From positions 365,501 to 429,500 of the forward strand of contig JADKKK010000006.1 of the NCBI GenBank assembly GCA_016720545.1: a DNA stretch of 64,000 nt, in the 5' to 3' direction. Positions 46,529-55,221 of the stretch are shown piece by piece (position 1 is the first letter of the stretch; each line of letters starts with the position of its first letter). Both the position numbers and the translations under genes were made by a program. The stretch comes from Myxococcales bacterium. Its GTDB lineage: Bacteria; Myxococcota_A; Polyangia; Polyangiales; Polyangiaceae. The notes under the pieces are model-generated. The model saw nothing but the letters and a program-made list of their open reading frames with translations. It did not search any database and had not been told where the DNA came from.

Positions 46529-46575
46529 GGTTCAAAGCCCCGGACCTCGGCGGTCCACGGGCTCTTCTTGCCGCG
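46529..46575 (+). repeat. 47-bp direct repeat at rearrangement boundary, copy 2
   Basis: It is identical to 44348-44394. The hypF 3' fragment resumes directly after its last base (GGTGGTGCGCTTCAGAACAG), so the repeat end coincides with a breakpoint. Confidence 0.8.
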
Positions 46576-46783
46576 GGGTGGTGCGCTTCAGAACAGGCTC
46601 CTCGAGCGGGGCCTCGTCGCGCGGCTCGGCGCCGAGACCGTCGTCATGGCGAGGGACGTGCCGGTGAACGACGGCGGCCTCGCGCTCGGCCAAGCGTGGG
46701 CCGCTGTGCTCGCGCTGACCGAGCCCGCGAGCGCGGCGGTCGATCGCGCGGCGGGGCTCGCGCGCGAGGACGAACCGGCGTAA
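46576..46783 (+). pseudogene. hypF 3'-terminal fragment with native stop
   Basis: About 68 codons match the hypF end (GGALQNRLLERGLVARLGAE, NDGGLALGQAWAAVLAL) and finish EDEPA-TAA, the stop missing from the full-length gene. The following hypC starts 12 bp later. This is thus the original hypF-hypC junction, cut from its upstream part. Confidence 0.88.
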
Positions 46784-46795
46784 GACGAGTGCGCC

Positions 46796-47071
46796 ATGTG
46801 CCTCGGAGTGCCAGGAAAAATCCTCACGATCGAGGGCACGAGCGCCGTGGTCGACTTCTGGGGCGTGCGCCGCAAGGTCGGCCTGGAGCTGGTCGACGAA
46901 GAGGTCGCCCCCGGCGATCACGTGCTCGTCCACGTAGGCTTCGCGATCCGACGGATCGCCCCCGAGGACCTCGCCGAGACGCTCGCCTTCTTCGAGGCCA
47001 TGGCGTCCGAAGATCTCGAGGGCCTCTCGCCGGGCGACGCGCGCGCGGACGCTCCGAAGGCGCCCTCGTGA
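46796..47071 (+). CDS. hypC: Hydrogenase maturation chaperone HypC
   Basis: The 91-residue protein starts with the invariant MCLGVPGKI, whose Cys2 helps carry the Fe(CN)2CO unit with HypD and delivers it to the large subunit. The beta-barrel core (VVDFWGVRRKVGLELVDEEV, GDHVLVHVGFAIRRI) and C-terminal helix (DLAETLAFFEAMASEDLEG) are complete. The tail is slightly longer than usual. It lies 12 bp after the native hypF stop, and its TGA overlaps the hypD GTG. Confidence 0.95.
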   Translation: MCLGVPGKILTIEGTSAVVDFWGVRRKVGLELVDEEVAPGDHVLVHVGFAIRRIAPEDLAETLAFFEAMASEDLEGLSPGDARADAPKAPS

Positions 47072-49236
47072 GCGCCAAGCTCGAGTTCCGCGACGTGGCG
47101 CGAGGCCGCGCCCTCCAGGCTCGCCTCGAGCGCGCGATGGCGCGGGCCACGCGCGAGGTCACGGTGATGCACGTGTGCGGGAGCCACGAGCAGGCCATCG
47201 CGCGCTACGGCCTGCGCGCGCGCTTCCCCGCGGGGCTCCGCGTGCAAATGGGGCCCGGCTGCCCCGTGTGCGTCACCGACGCCCCGGAGATCGACGCGTG
47301 CGTAGCGCTCGCAGACGCGGGCCACCACGTGCTCACGTACGGCGACATGCTGCGGGTCCCCGGCCGCGCGCGCTCGCTCGACGACGCGCGGGCCGCGGGC
47401 GCTCGCGTCGACGTGCTCTACGCGGCCACGCAGGCCGCCGAGATCGCCCGCGCGAGCGACCACCCCGTCGTGTTCTTCGCCACGGGCTTCGAGACCACGG
47501 CGGTGGCCACGGCCGCGGTGCTCCTCGCGGACCCGCCCGCGAACCTGTTCGTGCTCTCGGCGCACAAGTGGGTGCCCGCCGCGATGGAGCTCGTGGCGAG
47601 CGCCCCGGACACCCGCATCGAGGGGTACCTGGCGGCCGGGCACGCCGCCACGATCACCGGCCACGGCGTCTTCGAGCCGTTCGCCGCGCGGCACGAGCGG
47701 CCCGTGGTGGTCGCGGGCTTCGAGCCCCTCGATCTGCTCGCGGGCCTCGCGCTGCTGGTCGAGCAGGTCCTCGACGGCAAACACGAGGTGGTCAACGCGT
47801 TCCCGCGCTGCGTCTCCCGCGACGGCAACCTGCGCGCGCTGGCCGCGCTCTCCCGCGTCTTCGAGCCGTGCGACGGCGAGTGGCGAGGCATCGCGCGGGT
47901 GCCTGGCGGCGACCTGCGACTTCGACCCGCGTTCGCGGCCCACGACGCGGCGCTGCGCTTCGCCGACGACCTCGCGCGGGCGCCGGTGGCCACCGAGCGC
48001 CCCGACGCCGCCGAGTGTCGCTGCGGCGGGATCATGACCGGCCTCCTCCAGCCGACCGACTGCCGCCTCTTCGGCCGCGCGTGCCGGCCGGAGACGCCCG
48101 TCGGGGCGTGCATGGTGAGCACCGAGGGCGTCTGCCGCATCTGGCACGAGCACGGCGTCCGCGCGGGCGCGGCGTCAGCGGGCGCGTCAGCGAGCGTGAC
48201 CGTGAGCGAGCGCGACGGCGCGGAAGGAGACCGCGTGACCCTCGCGCACGGGGCGGGCGGCCGCGCCATGCGCGCGCTCGTCGAGTCGATCTTCCTCGCG
48301 GGCGCGACCCACCCCGAGGCCCTCGCGATGGGCGACGGCGCCGCGCTCCCGTTCGGCGATCGCTGGCTCGTGCTGACGACCGACGCGCACGTGGTGGCGC
48401 CGATCTTCTTCCCCGGGGGCGACATCGGCCGCCTGGCAGTGTCAGGAATCGTTAACGATCTCGCGATGATGGGCGCGTGCGATGTGCTGGGGCTCACCTC
48501 CAGCGTGATCGTCGAGGAGGGCTTCTCGCTCGACGCGCTCCGGCGCATCCACGGCTCGATGCAGCGCGCGTGTCAGGAGGCGGAGACCCACGTCGTCACG
48601 GGCGACACCAAGGTGATGCGGCGCGGCGAGCTCGACGGCGTCGTGCTGTCGACGAGCGGCGTCGGCGTGGCCGACCGCGTCGTGCGCGACCGCGGGCTCG
48701 AGCCCGGTGACGCCCTGCTCGTCACCGGCACCGTCGGCGATCACGGGCTCGCCGTGCTCGCCGCGCGCGCCGCCTTGGGGCTCGAGGGCGAGCTCGTGTC
48801 CGACGTCGCGCCGCTGAACGGCCTCGTCCGCGCCGCCCTCGCGGCCGGGGGCGCGCGTATCCACGCGATGAAAGATCCGACGCGCGGCGGCGTCACGAGC
48901 GCGCTCACCGAGATGGCCGAGAGGGCCGGCGTGGCGATCGTGCTCGAGGAGGCCCGCGTCCCGCTGAGCGACGCGGGGCGCGCCGCCTCCGAGCTCCTCG
49001 GCATCGACCCGCTCGCCGTCGCGAACGAGGGCAAGGCGCTCCTCGGCGTTCACCCCGACGCCGTCGACGCGGTGCTCGCGGCGTTGCGGGCGCACCCGCT
49101 CGGCCGGCGGGCCGCCCTCGTCGGCAGCGTGCACGCGGCCCAGGGCGACGAGCGCGGGGCGGTCCTGCTCGACACGGGCTTCGGGCGGCGGCGCCTGCTC
49201 GAGCGCGACGGCGAGCCCCTGCCGAGGATCTGCTGA
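47068..49236 (+). CDS. hypD-hypE: HypD-HypE hydrogenase maturation proteins in one open frame
   Basis: A single 722-residue frame covers both proteins. Residues 1-360 are HypD, the Fe-S scaffold for the Fe(CN)2CO unit: VMHVCGSHEQAIARYGLR, GPGCPVCVT, FATGFETT and the C-terminal cluster Cys residues (ECRCGGIMTGLLQPTDC, GACMVSTEGVCRIWHEHG). From about 390 it is HypE, which dehydrates the thiocarboxamide to cyanide: LAHGAGGRAMRALVESIF, FFPGGDIGRLAVSGIVNDLA, GDTKVMRRGELDG, KDPTRGGVTSAL and the ending PRIC, whose last Cys is modified by HypF. The linker VRAGAASAGASASVTVSERD has no stop. Either a genuine fusion or a hidden indel explains it. The start is the GTG overlapping the hypC stop. Confidence 0.88.
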   Translation: MSAKLEFRDVARGRALQARLERAMARATREVTVMHVCGSHEQAIARYGLRARFPAGLRVQMGPGCPVCVTDAPEIDACVALADAGHHVLTYGDMLRVPGRARSLDDARAAGARVDVLYAATQAAEIARASDHPVVFFATGFETTAVATAAVLLADPPANLFVLSAHKWVPAAMELVASAPDTRIEGYLAAGHAATITGHGVFEPFAARHERPVVVAGFEPLDLLAGLALLVEQVLDGKHEVVNAFPRCVSRDGNLRALAALSRVFEPCDGEWRGIARVPGGDLRLRPAFAAHDAALRFADDLARAPVATERPDAAECRCGGIMTGLLQPTDCRLFGRACRPETPVGACMVSTEGVCRIWHEHGVRAGAASAGASASVTVSERDGAEGDRVTLAHGAGGRAMRALVESIFLAGATHPEALAMGDGAALPFGDRWLVLTTDAHVVAPIFFPGGDIGRLAVSGIVNDLAMMGACDVLGLTSSVIVEEGFSLDALRRIHGSMQRACQEAETHVVTGDTKVMRRGELDGVVLSTSGVGVADRVVRDRGLEPGDALLVTGTVGDHGLAVLAARAALGLEGELVSDVAPLNGLVRAALAAGGARIHAMKDPTRGGVTSALTEMAERAGVAIVLEEARVPLSDAGRAASELLGIDPLAVANEGKALLGVHPDAVDAVLAALRAHPLGRRAALVGSVHAAQGDERGAVLLDTGFGRRRLLERDGEPLPRIC

Positions 49237-49237
49237 G

Positions 49238-49582
49238 ATGCATGAGGTGTCGCTCGTGCACGCGCTCTTCGACCAGCTCGACCGCGCGATCGCGCCGCAC
49301 CCGCCCCAGGCCGTGCGCCTCGTGACCCTTCGTGTTGGCGAGCTCGCGGGCGTCGAGCCCACGCTCCTCCGCACCGCGTTCGAGGGCTGCCGAAGCGAGC
49401 GGGGCTTCGCGGCGGCGGAGCTCGCGATCACCGAGGAACGCGCGGCGTGGACGTGCCGAGAGTGCGGCGCGGCGGTGCCCGGCGGCGGCCCGCTCGGGTG
49501 CGCGTGCGGCGGCCACGCGCGCCTCGCAGCGGGCGACGCGCTCGTCTTCGATCGGGTCGAGCTGGAGGTGGCGGATGTGTGA
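49238..49582 (+). CDS. hypA: Hydrogenase nickel-insertion protein HypA
   Basis: This 114-residue zinc protein passes Ni to the large subunit with HypB. The N-terminal MHE that binds Ni is present (MHEVSLVHALFDQLDR). The zinc site is WTCRECGAAV and GCACGGHARL, with the second pair as C-x-C instead of the usual C-x2-C. The start is one base after the hypD-hypE stop. The stop overlaps the hypB start. All five genes hypC to hypB are coupled. Confidence 0.9.
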   Translation: MHEVSLVHALFDQLDRAIAPHPPQAVRLVTLRVGELAGVEPTLLRTAFEGCRSERGFAAAELAITEERAAWTCRECGAAVPGGGPLGCACGGHARLAAGDALVFDRVELEVADV

Positions 49583-50333
49583 CGTGTGCGGCTGCGGAGA
49601 CCCTCGCAAGATCACGATCGACGTGCACGCGTCGCTGCTCTCGGAGAACGACCACGAGGCGGCGCACCTCCGCGAGCACTTCGCCTCGAAGCGCGTGCTG
49701 GCGCTGAACCTCATGGGCTCGCCGGGCTCCGGAAAGACCGCGCTCGTCGAGGCCATCGCGGGCTGGCTGTCCACTCCGCGCGCGCGCCCGCCCCTCCGGC
49801 TCGCCGCGGTGAGCGGCGATCTGGCGACGTCCCTCGACGCCGAGCGCCTCGCGCGCGCCGGGGTCCCGTCGGCCGCGATCACCACGGGCTCGGCGTGCCA
49901 CCTCGACGCGTCGATGGTCCACCACGCGCTCCACGGCCCGCTCGCCGCGGCGGTGGACGACTGCGACGTGTTCTTCATCGAGAACGTGGGCAACCTCGTG
50001 TGCCCCGCGATCTACGATCTCGGGGAGGCCGCGCGCGTGGTCGTGCTCTCGGTCACCGAGGGCGTCGACAAACCCCTCAAGTACCCGGTCATGTTCCGCC
50101 GCGCCGATCTCGTCGTGTTCACGAAGACCGACCTCTTGCCGCACCTGCCCGGGGTCTCGCTGGGCGAGCTCCACGCGAACCTCGCGCGCGTGATGCCGGC
50201 GCCACGCGCCCTCGAGGTGTCGGCCACGAGCGGCGCGGGCGTGGGCGAGCTCGTGGCGTGGCTCGAGGCCCTGCGCGACGCGCGGTGTGGGCGACCGGCC
50301 GAGGTGCACCAGCCCGGCCCCGAGCCCGGGTAG
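49575..50333 (+). CDS. hypB: Hydrogenase nickel-incorporation GTPase HypB
   Basis: The 252-residue GTPase has the N-terminal metal site CDVCGCGDP, P-loop NLMGSPGSGKTALVEAIAG, AVSGDLATSLDAERL, the metal-site block TTGSACHLDASMVHHAL, FIENVGNLVCPAIYDLGE and the G4 motif VFTKTDLLPHLPG. The His-rich stretch found in many HypB proteins is absent, so long-term Ni storage is unlikely. The ATG overlaps the hypA stop. It closes the maturation operon. Confidence 0.94.
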   Translation: MCDVCGCGDPRKITIDVHASLLSENDHEAAHLREHFASKRVLALNLMGSPGSGKTALVEAIAGWLSTPRARPPLRLAAVSGDLATSLDAERLARAGVPSAAITTGSACHLDASMVHHALHGPLAAAVDDCDVFFIENVGNLVCPAIYDLGEAARVVVLSVTEGVDKPLKYPVMFRRADLVVFTKTDLLPHLPGVSLGELHANLARVMPAPRALEVSATSGAGVGELVAWLEALRDARCGRPAEVHQPGPEPG

Positions 50334-50356
50334 GCTGACCACTGAAGGAGCACACC

Positions 50357-50803
50357 ATGGCGTACGACGAGGGGCTCGCAGAGCGCATCCGCGAGGGGCT
50401 GGCCGACGAGCGCGACGTCACCGAGAAGAAGATGTTCGGCGGCGTGGCGTTCATGCTCCGCGGGAGCATGTTCGTCGGCATCGTGAAGGAAGACCTGATG
50501 GTCCGCGTGGGCGCCGAGGCCCACGAAGGCGCCCTGCGCGAGCCGCACGCGCGGACGATGGACTTCACCGGCAAGCCGATGCGCGGGTACGTGTACGTGG
50601 CGCCGCCCGGCTACGCGCGCGACGACGCGCTCCGGGCCTGGCTCGCGCGCGGCCTCGCGTTCGTGAGCGCCCTCCCCGCCAAGGGCGAGGGGAAGCGGCC
50701 CGCGAAGGGGGCGGCGGCCTCCCCGGCGGCGCGCCCCCCGCGCAAGGCGCCTGCGAAGGGCACCCCCAAAAAGACTCCGCGGCCCAAGGCACGCGCGACC
50801 TGA
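50357..50803 (+). CDS. TfoX N-terminal domain protein
   Basis: The 148-residue product is a single TfoX-N domain (DVTEKKMFGGVAFMLRGSMF, VGIVKEDLMVRVGAEAHEGA, MRGYVYVAPPGYARDDALRA) and a Lys/Pro/Ala-rich basic tail from about residue 105 (PARPPRKAPAKGTPKKTPR). The tail could bind nucleic acid. Proteins with only this domain are common and mostly of unknown role. The GAAGGAGCACACC ribosome site precedes the ATG. It lies 23 bp after hypB but is unlikely to belong to hydrogenase maturation. Confidence 0.85.
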   Translation: MAYDEGLAERIREGLADERDVTEKKMFGGVAFMLRGSMFVGIVKEDLMVRVGAEAHEGALREPHARTMDFTGKPMRGYVYVAPPGYARDDALRAWLARGLAFVSALPAKGEGKRPAKGAAASPAARPPRKAPAKGTPKKTPRPKARAT

Positions 50804-50903
50804 CCTCGACGCGCGAGTCGACAAGCGGCAGGGAGGCCCACTGGCCTGGCGGCGGTCACGAACGCGTTTGCCAGGTGCCCTGAGCGGTGACAACTTGGAG
50901 CGC

Positions 50904-51740
50904 GTGCGCACCAAGAGCCATCGAATGCTCCTCGCGGGGTGCGTGCTCTGGGCCGCGAGCGCGTGCAGCTCCTCTGCCGAGGACCCGAGCTTCTTCGCGG
51001 GAGTGTCTCGCACGGGGGGGCCTTTCGCGGACCGGTCCGGGACAGCCGAGCGGCGGGCGACGGTGGCGCGGTACCCGTTCGTCGCCATCGTGCTCGACGA
51101 AGGGCGCCACCACTGCTCGGGAACCTTGGTTCGCCCCGACCTCCTGGTCACCGCGCGCCATTGCCTCCTCGCGCGCGACAGGGTCAGCGTCGTCTTCCCT
51201 TCGGACGGAGTGTTTCGCTTCGGCGTCGCGCCGGCCGCCGGCAGCGTGGTCGTCGAGACGAAGGACGTTCTCTCATTCGAAGCCGATGCGCCGAGCTCCT
51301 CGGGGCTCGCCGAGAATGACATCGCGTACATTACCCTACAGGAGGGCTCTACCCGCGCCGTCGCGGGCCCACTCCCGGCGATCTCGTTCACCCCCCTGCC
51401 CCCAGGTCGTGCGCTCGCCCTCGTGGGGTTTCCCGACTATCGGCCCGCGCCCACCAACCGCATCGAGTCCGCGAATTGCTCGACGACCGGCAAGGTGGGC
51501 GATCAAGCCCCGTACGGGAAGGGACTGATCGAGACCTCCTGCGCGGCGTCGAATGGCGACTCCGGAGGGGGGGTCTTCGCCTTCACGAACGACGGAGCCC
51601 CGGTCCTGGTCGGCGTCGTAAGCCACACCTTCGCCGTCAGCCCCGAGAGCGTCGAGGTCATCGTCCCCACGGGCAAAGACGCCTTCGGCAGCTACGTGCC
51701 GGCGAGCATGAGCGCGCTCCCCCGGGCGACGCGCAGGTAG
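50904..51740 (+). CDS. Trypsin-like serine protease lipoprotein
   Basis: The product is a secreted S1-family protease of about 278 residues. The signal peptide RMLLAGCVLWAAS ends in lipobox SACSS. The catalytic triad is visible: His in LLVTARHCLLARD, Asp in ENDIAYITLQEG and Ser in CAASNGDSGGGVF. Cys pairs near His and Ser are conserved. A GTG preceded by TTGGAG is taken as start; an ATG seven codons later (MLLAGCVLW) is an alternative. It stands alone among surface and lipoprotein genes and is probably involved in external protein breakdown. Confidence 0.85.
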   Translation: MRTKSHRMLLAGCVLWAASACSSSAEDPSFFAGVSRTGGPFADRSGTAERRATVARYPFVAIVLDEGRHHCSGTLVRPDLLVTARHCLLARDRVSVVFPSDGVFRFGVAPAAGSVVVETKDVLSFEADAPSSSGLAENDIAYITLQEGSTRAVAGPLPAISFTPLPPGRALALVGFPDYRPAPTNRIESANCSTTGKVGDQAPYGKGLIETSCAASNGDSGGGVFAFTNDGAPVLVGVVSHTFAVSPESVEVIVPTGKDAFGSYVPASMSALPRATRR

Positions 51741-51889
51741 TCTTCGCGCCGTGAGAGCGCCTGGGTGCCCCTCATGGCTCAGCTGCGACGCGCCACGAGA
51801 TGCACGTCCGGACGCGATCGGGGCCACCGACGACCCGCGCGGGCGTCCGATTGTTGCCCCGAGGGGCAGGTTGCGCTAAGCCACCCGAG

Positions 51890-52853
51890 ATGAAGCGCCT
51901 CGTCCCCGTCGCCCTCGCCCTCGTCGCCCTCGCCGCCGCATGCTCGAGCACCCAGCGCCGGGGAGTGTTCGAAGACGGCGTGCCCGAGTCCGGTGTCCCA
52001 ACGGAAGACGGCGGCACTACCCCGCCCGTGGAAGACGCGAACCTCTTCGGCTTCGACGGAAACATCCCGGACGCGGCGCCGGTCGACGAGTGCAGGAAGA
52101 TGGACATCGTGTTCGTCGTCGACGACTCGGGCTCCATGTCTTCGGCGCAGGCGAAGCTCAGGTCGAACTTCCCGCTCATGGTGAACGCGCTGAACAACTT
52201 CAAGACGAAGTCGAACGCCGATCTCGACTACCGCCTGGCCGTCACCAGCACCGACACGACGCGCAGCGACTTCACGAGGGGCGGCAAGGGCGGGTTCGTA
52301 TCCACCGCCTCGTGCGCGGCGGGCCCCGCGCGCGCGTGGCTCGAGCGCACCGATCCGAACGTGGCCGACGCCTTCGGGTGCCGCGCCGTGCTGGGTACCT
52401 CCGGCAGCGCCACGGAGAAGCCGCTGGAGGCGCTCATGCTCTCGGTCACGGCGCGCACCGCCGACCAGAACAAGAACTTCCTCCGCGACGACGCGCTGCT
52501 GGCCTTCTTCATCCTCACCGACGAGGAGGACAGCAGCAGCCCCGCCGTGACGCCGATCAAGCTCATCCAGCAGCTCGACATCGTGAAGAAGGTCCGCGGT
52601 CGCTGGGCCGGCGCCGTCATCTCGGGTCAGAAGAGCGGCAGCTGCTCGAGCGGCTCGCACACAGCCTACGAGCGCGCTGCTCCACGAGCTCGTGGTGCGC
52701 TCCGAGGACATCAACACGCGCCAGAACAACGTCATTTGGCGCAGCATCTGCCAGAACACGTTCGACACCGCCGTCCAGGACGCGCTCAACACGTTCACGG
52801 TCGCCTGCCTGAACATTCCGCCGCTCCCGAAGGGAGCCGGCCGCGTCAGGTGA
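51890..52853 (+). CDS. VWA-domain lipoprotein (one frameshift)
   Basis: The product starts MKRLVPVALALVALAAACSS, a classic lipoprotein signal. A short acidic linker leads to a VWA domain with the metal site FVVDDSGSMSSAQ near residue 76 and FFILTDEEDSSSPAV. After an indel near 52670 the frame continues HELVVRSEDINTRQNNVIWR, SICQNTFDTAVQDALN and TVACLNIPPLPKGAGRVR-stop. The end matches the expected C-terminus, with the last Cys pair. It resembles the larger lipoprotein at 27172-29091 in its MIDAS and TDEDDSS blocks. Function unknown. Confidence 0.75.
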
Positions 52854-52856
52854 ATC

Positions 52857-52886
52857 CGCCCCACGACGCAAGCGCGCCGTGGGGCG
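52857..52886. terminator. Bidirectional hairpin between convergent genes
   Basis: CGCCCCACG and CGTGGGGCG form a perfect 9-bp stem with a 12-base loop in the 71-bp gap between two converging lipoprotein genes. No T run follows on either side, but in G+C-rich genomes such hairpins often serve as terminators. Confidence 0.6.
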
Positions 52887-52924
52887 TGGGTCGCCACTCG
52901 CGAAGCCGGGGATCTGCCGGGCCC

Positions 52925-53479
52925 CTACGGGAGCGTGAGCGTCACGTCGATCGTGTCGCAGCCCTCGGGCTTCTTCTCGTCGTTCTTCAGCTCCCAGTAC
53001 ACCGGGGTCACGTCGCTGCCGCCGTTGTGCGGTGAGTACTCGTGCTCGATCGTGACGGTCACTGGCTTGCCGTCCTGCACGCACGGCAGCCCCGCGGTCT
53101 GCGGCCGCCCGCCGGCGCTGTCCACGAAGTGCGCGGTGCCGCGGCAGATCTGCGCCGCGCTCGTGCCCTTGACCTCCGCGCGGAGCTCGAGCTTCGTGGG
53201 GCTCTTCGTGAACGTGAACGGCCCGACGTACACCGGGGCGCCGGAGCACGCCGCGCGCAGCGTCGTTGGCGCGCCCGGACGGAGGGCCATGGCGTTGGCG
53301 ATCGACTTGCCGGAGCGATCCCCGGCGCCCGGCGCGCCCTTGTCGCTCTTCGCGGCCGGCGCAGCCGGCGCGGGCGACGCCGGCGTGGCCGCGGGCGGCG
53401 GGGGGACAGGCTCTTGCTTCTTCGTGCAGCCGGCGGCGGTCAGGGCGACGGCGACGGCGGTGAGAGTGATGATGCGCAT
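52925..53479 (-). CDS. Lipoprotein with unknown beta-rich domain
   Basis: The 184-residue product has the signal RIITLTAVAVALTAAGC with the Cys as lipidation site, then a Pro/Ala spacer (EPVPPPPAATPASPAPAAP). The domain that follows has regular strands (TTLRAACSGAPVYVGPFTFT, TKLELRAEVKGTSAAQICR) and three more Cys. The end is EGCDTIDVTLTLP. I recognise no family. It converges on the VWA lipoprotein gene with a hairpin between. Confidence 0.7.
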   Translation of the reverse strand: MRIITLTAVAVALTAAGCTKKQEPVPPPPAATPASPAPAAPAAKSDKGAPGAGDRSGKSIANAMALRPGAPTTLRAACSGAPVYVGPFTFTKSPTKLELRAEVKGTSAAQICRGTAHFVDSAGGRPQTAGLPCVQDGKPVTVTIEHEYSPHNGGSDVTPVYWELKNDEKKPEGCDTIDVTLTLP

Positions 53480-53538
53480 GGGGCTCCCCAGATCGGTGAC
53501 AGGCGCCCCATTGTGCCAGAGGTCCAGCGCCGCGGGAA

Positions 53539-55119
53539 TCAGGCGCGCGCGCGACGAGCGCGACGCCCGGCCGAGAAGAGCGCGGCGAGCCCGAGCCCCG
53601 CGACGAGCGCCTCGAGCGGCGGGCCGGGCGCGCCCCCACCCGCGTCGCAGGAGCACCCCACGACCTTCGCCGCCGGGCGCCCTTCGCCGAAATCCGGCGC
53701 CACGTCGGGGCACGGGCCCTCGGCGTCGGGCGCGACCGGGGGCGCGGCGCGAACCAGCGCCTCGGCGAGCTCGTTCACGTACACCTCGAGCGCGGTGTAC
53801 TCGCCGTCGAGCGGCCGCTTGGCGTCCTCGGGGTCGGCGGGCGAGAGGCCGCGCGCGCGCTCCCACGCGTCCGCGATCCCGTCGCGGTCGGCGTCCTCCG
53901 GCGGCGCGACGGGGGCGAGCCCCGCGAGGAGATCGGGCGGCGGCTTCGCGCCCCAGGCGCCGCAGCGGGTGCGCACGTCCTCGATCGTGCGCCGGGTCAC
54001 GACGTCCCGCGGGAAGGCCCCCGACCGCGCGAGCACGAGCGGGTACGCCTCCTCGGCCGTGAGCTTGCGTGCAGGATACACCATTCCAGGGAGGGGCCCG
54101 TCGAGCCCTGTGTCGACGCCTGCGGGCAGGTCCTCGAAGCTCGGGTGTCGCCCTCGCTCGGCGAACGGGTCGGCCACCCGCCCCACGAGGTTCCCCGGGT
54201 CGTCGACCCGGTTGTCGCGCACCACGTAGAGCACGTCGCCGGAGCCCGGATCCTCGTCCTCGAGCACGAACGGCGCGAGCCGCGAGCTGCGGCCCCGCTT
54301 CCAGACGTTGCCCACCACGTGGAACGCGCCCTCCGCGGGGTTGTCGTGCACGAAGCCGTCGCGCACGTCGTAGATCACCGAGCCTCGCAGCTCCGCGGGG
54401 CCCGTGGCGAAGGCGGGCGCGCGGCGAAAGTGGTGCGCGAAGAGGGTGCGCAGCACCGAGATCCGCGCGCTGTCGGGGCCGGCGATGAAGCCGTAGTTGT
54501 GGCGCCCCTCGGGGTGGCCGGTGAGGCTCGACTCCTCCACCGTCGAGTCTTGCAGCGTGAGGTCGCGCGCCTCGTACACGTCGACGGTCTCGTCGGACGC
54601 CCACGACGCCGTCACGTGGTCGAGCATGACCCGCGTGTTCCGGGAGAACTGGACGGCGTCGTGGCGCGCGCCGTCCGCGCGGGTCTCGAGCCGCGGCGGC
54701 GGGCGGACGCGCAGGTGCCGCACGACGATGTTGCCCACGCTCGCGTCGTAGGCCCCCGCGAGGCGCCCATGCAGCGTGATGCCCGCGCCGGGCGCGGTCT
54801 GCCCCGCGATGGTCACGTCGCCCCGGGTCACCTCGACGTCGCCCTCGATCACTCCCGAGACCGCGAACACGACGACGCGCGGCCCCGCGCGGTCGAGCGC
54901 CTCTTGCAGCGAGCCGGGGCCTCGCGCGGCGAGGGTCGTCACGATCACCGCCGGCCCGCCGCCCGCCGGGCCCCCCCGCCCGGGGAGCGGGGGGGGGGCC
55001 GGGGGCGGCGAGAGCCCCGCCGCCACGGCGGCGGAGAGCCCGCGCGCGCCCGACGGAACGCAGCGACCGAGGGCGCGCACGGGCGCAGGCGTCGGGCGGG
55101 CGGGGACGCCCGCGCGCAT
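53539..55119 (-). CDS. Pectate-lyase-like secreted protein with MYXO-CTERM-type tail
   Basis: The 526-residue product begins with a Pro/Ala-rich segment, then a right-handed beta-helix with pectate-lyase (PL1) features: ARGPGSLQEALDRAGPRVVV, FAVSGVIEGDVEVTRGDVTI, AGQTAPGAGITLHGRLAGAY, NIVVRHLRVRPP, DAVQFSRNTRVMLDHVTASW and RDNRVDDPGNLVGRV. A calcium-loop-like DADRDGIADAWERARG follows. The end has Cys in VVGCSCDAGG, a hydrophobic helix (ALVAGLGLAALF) and RRARRARA, matching the myxobacterial C-terminal sorting tail. It is likely surface displayed and degrades or binds polysaccharide. The exact start is uncertain because the N-terminus shows no clear signal peptide. Confidence 0.75.
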   Translation of the reverse strand: MRAGVPARPTPAPVRALGRCVPSGARGLSAAVAAGLSPPPAPPPLPGRGGPAGGGPAVIVTTLAARGPGSLQEALDRAGPRVVVFAVSGVIEGDVEVTRGDVTIAGQTAPGAGITLHGRLAGAYDASVGNIVVRHLRVRPPPRLETRADGARHDAVQFSRNTRVMLDHVTASWASDETVDVYEARDLTLQDSTVEESSLTGHPEGRHNYGFIAGPDSARISVLRTLFAHHFRRAPAFATGPAELRGSVIYDVRDGFVHDNPAEGAFHVVGNVWKRGRSSRLAPFVLEDEDPGSGDVLYVVRDNRVDDPGNLVGRVADPFAERGRHPSFEDLPAGVDTGLDGPLPGMVYPARKLTAEEAYPLVLARSGAFPRDVVTRRTIEDVRTRCGAWGAKPPPDLLAGLAPVAPPEDADRDGIADAWERARGLSPADPEDAKRPLDGEYTALEVYVNELAEALVRAAPPVAPDAEGPCPDVAPDFGEGRPAAKVVGCSCDAGGGAPGPPLEALVAGLGLAALFSAGRRARRARA

Positions 55120-55221
55120 GGCGCGGCGGGCCGCTCGCGGGCGCGCGATCGACGGTTCCCTGGCGAAACTCGCACCCGCGGATCGGGCGCTGAGACCTTC
55201 GAAGGCCCGCGAGGAGCCACC

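Noticed and set aside
46501..47067. 5' extension of the HypD frame through the hypF piece and hypC
   Set aside because: It is out of frame with hypC and low complexity. The GTG at the hypC stop fits HypD family starts.
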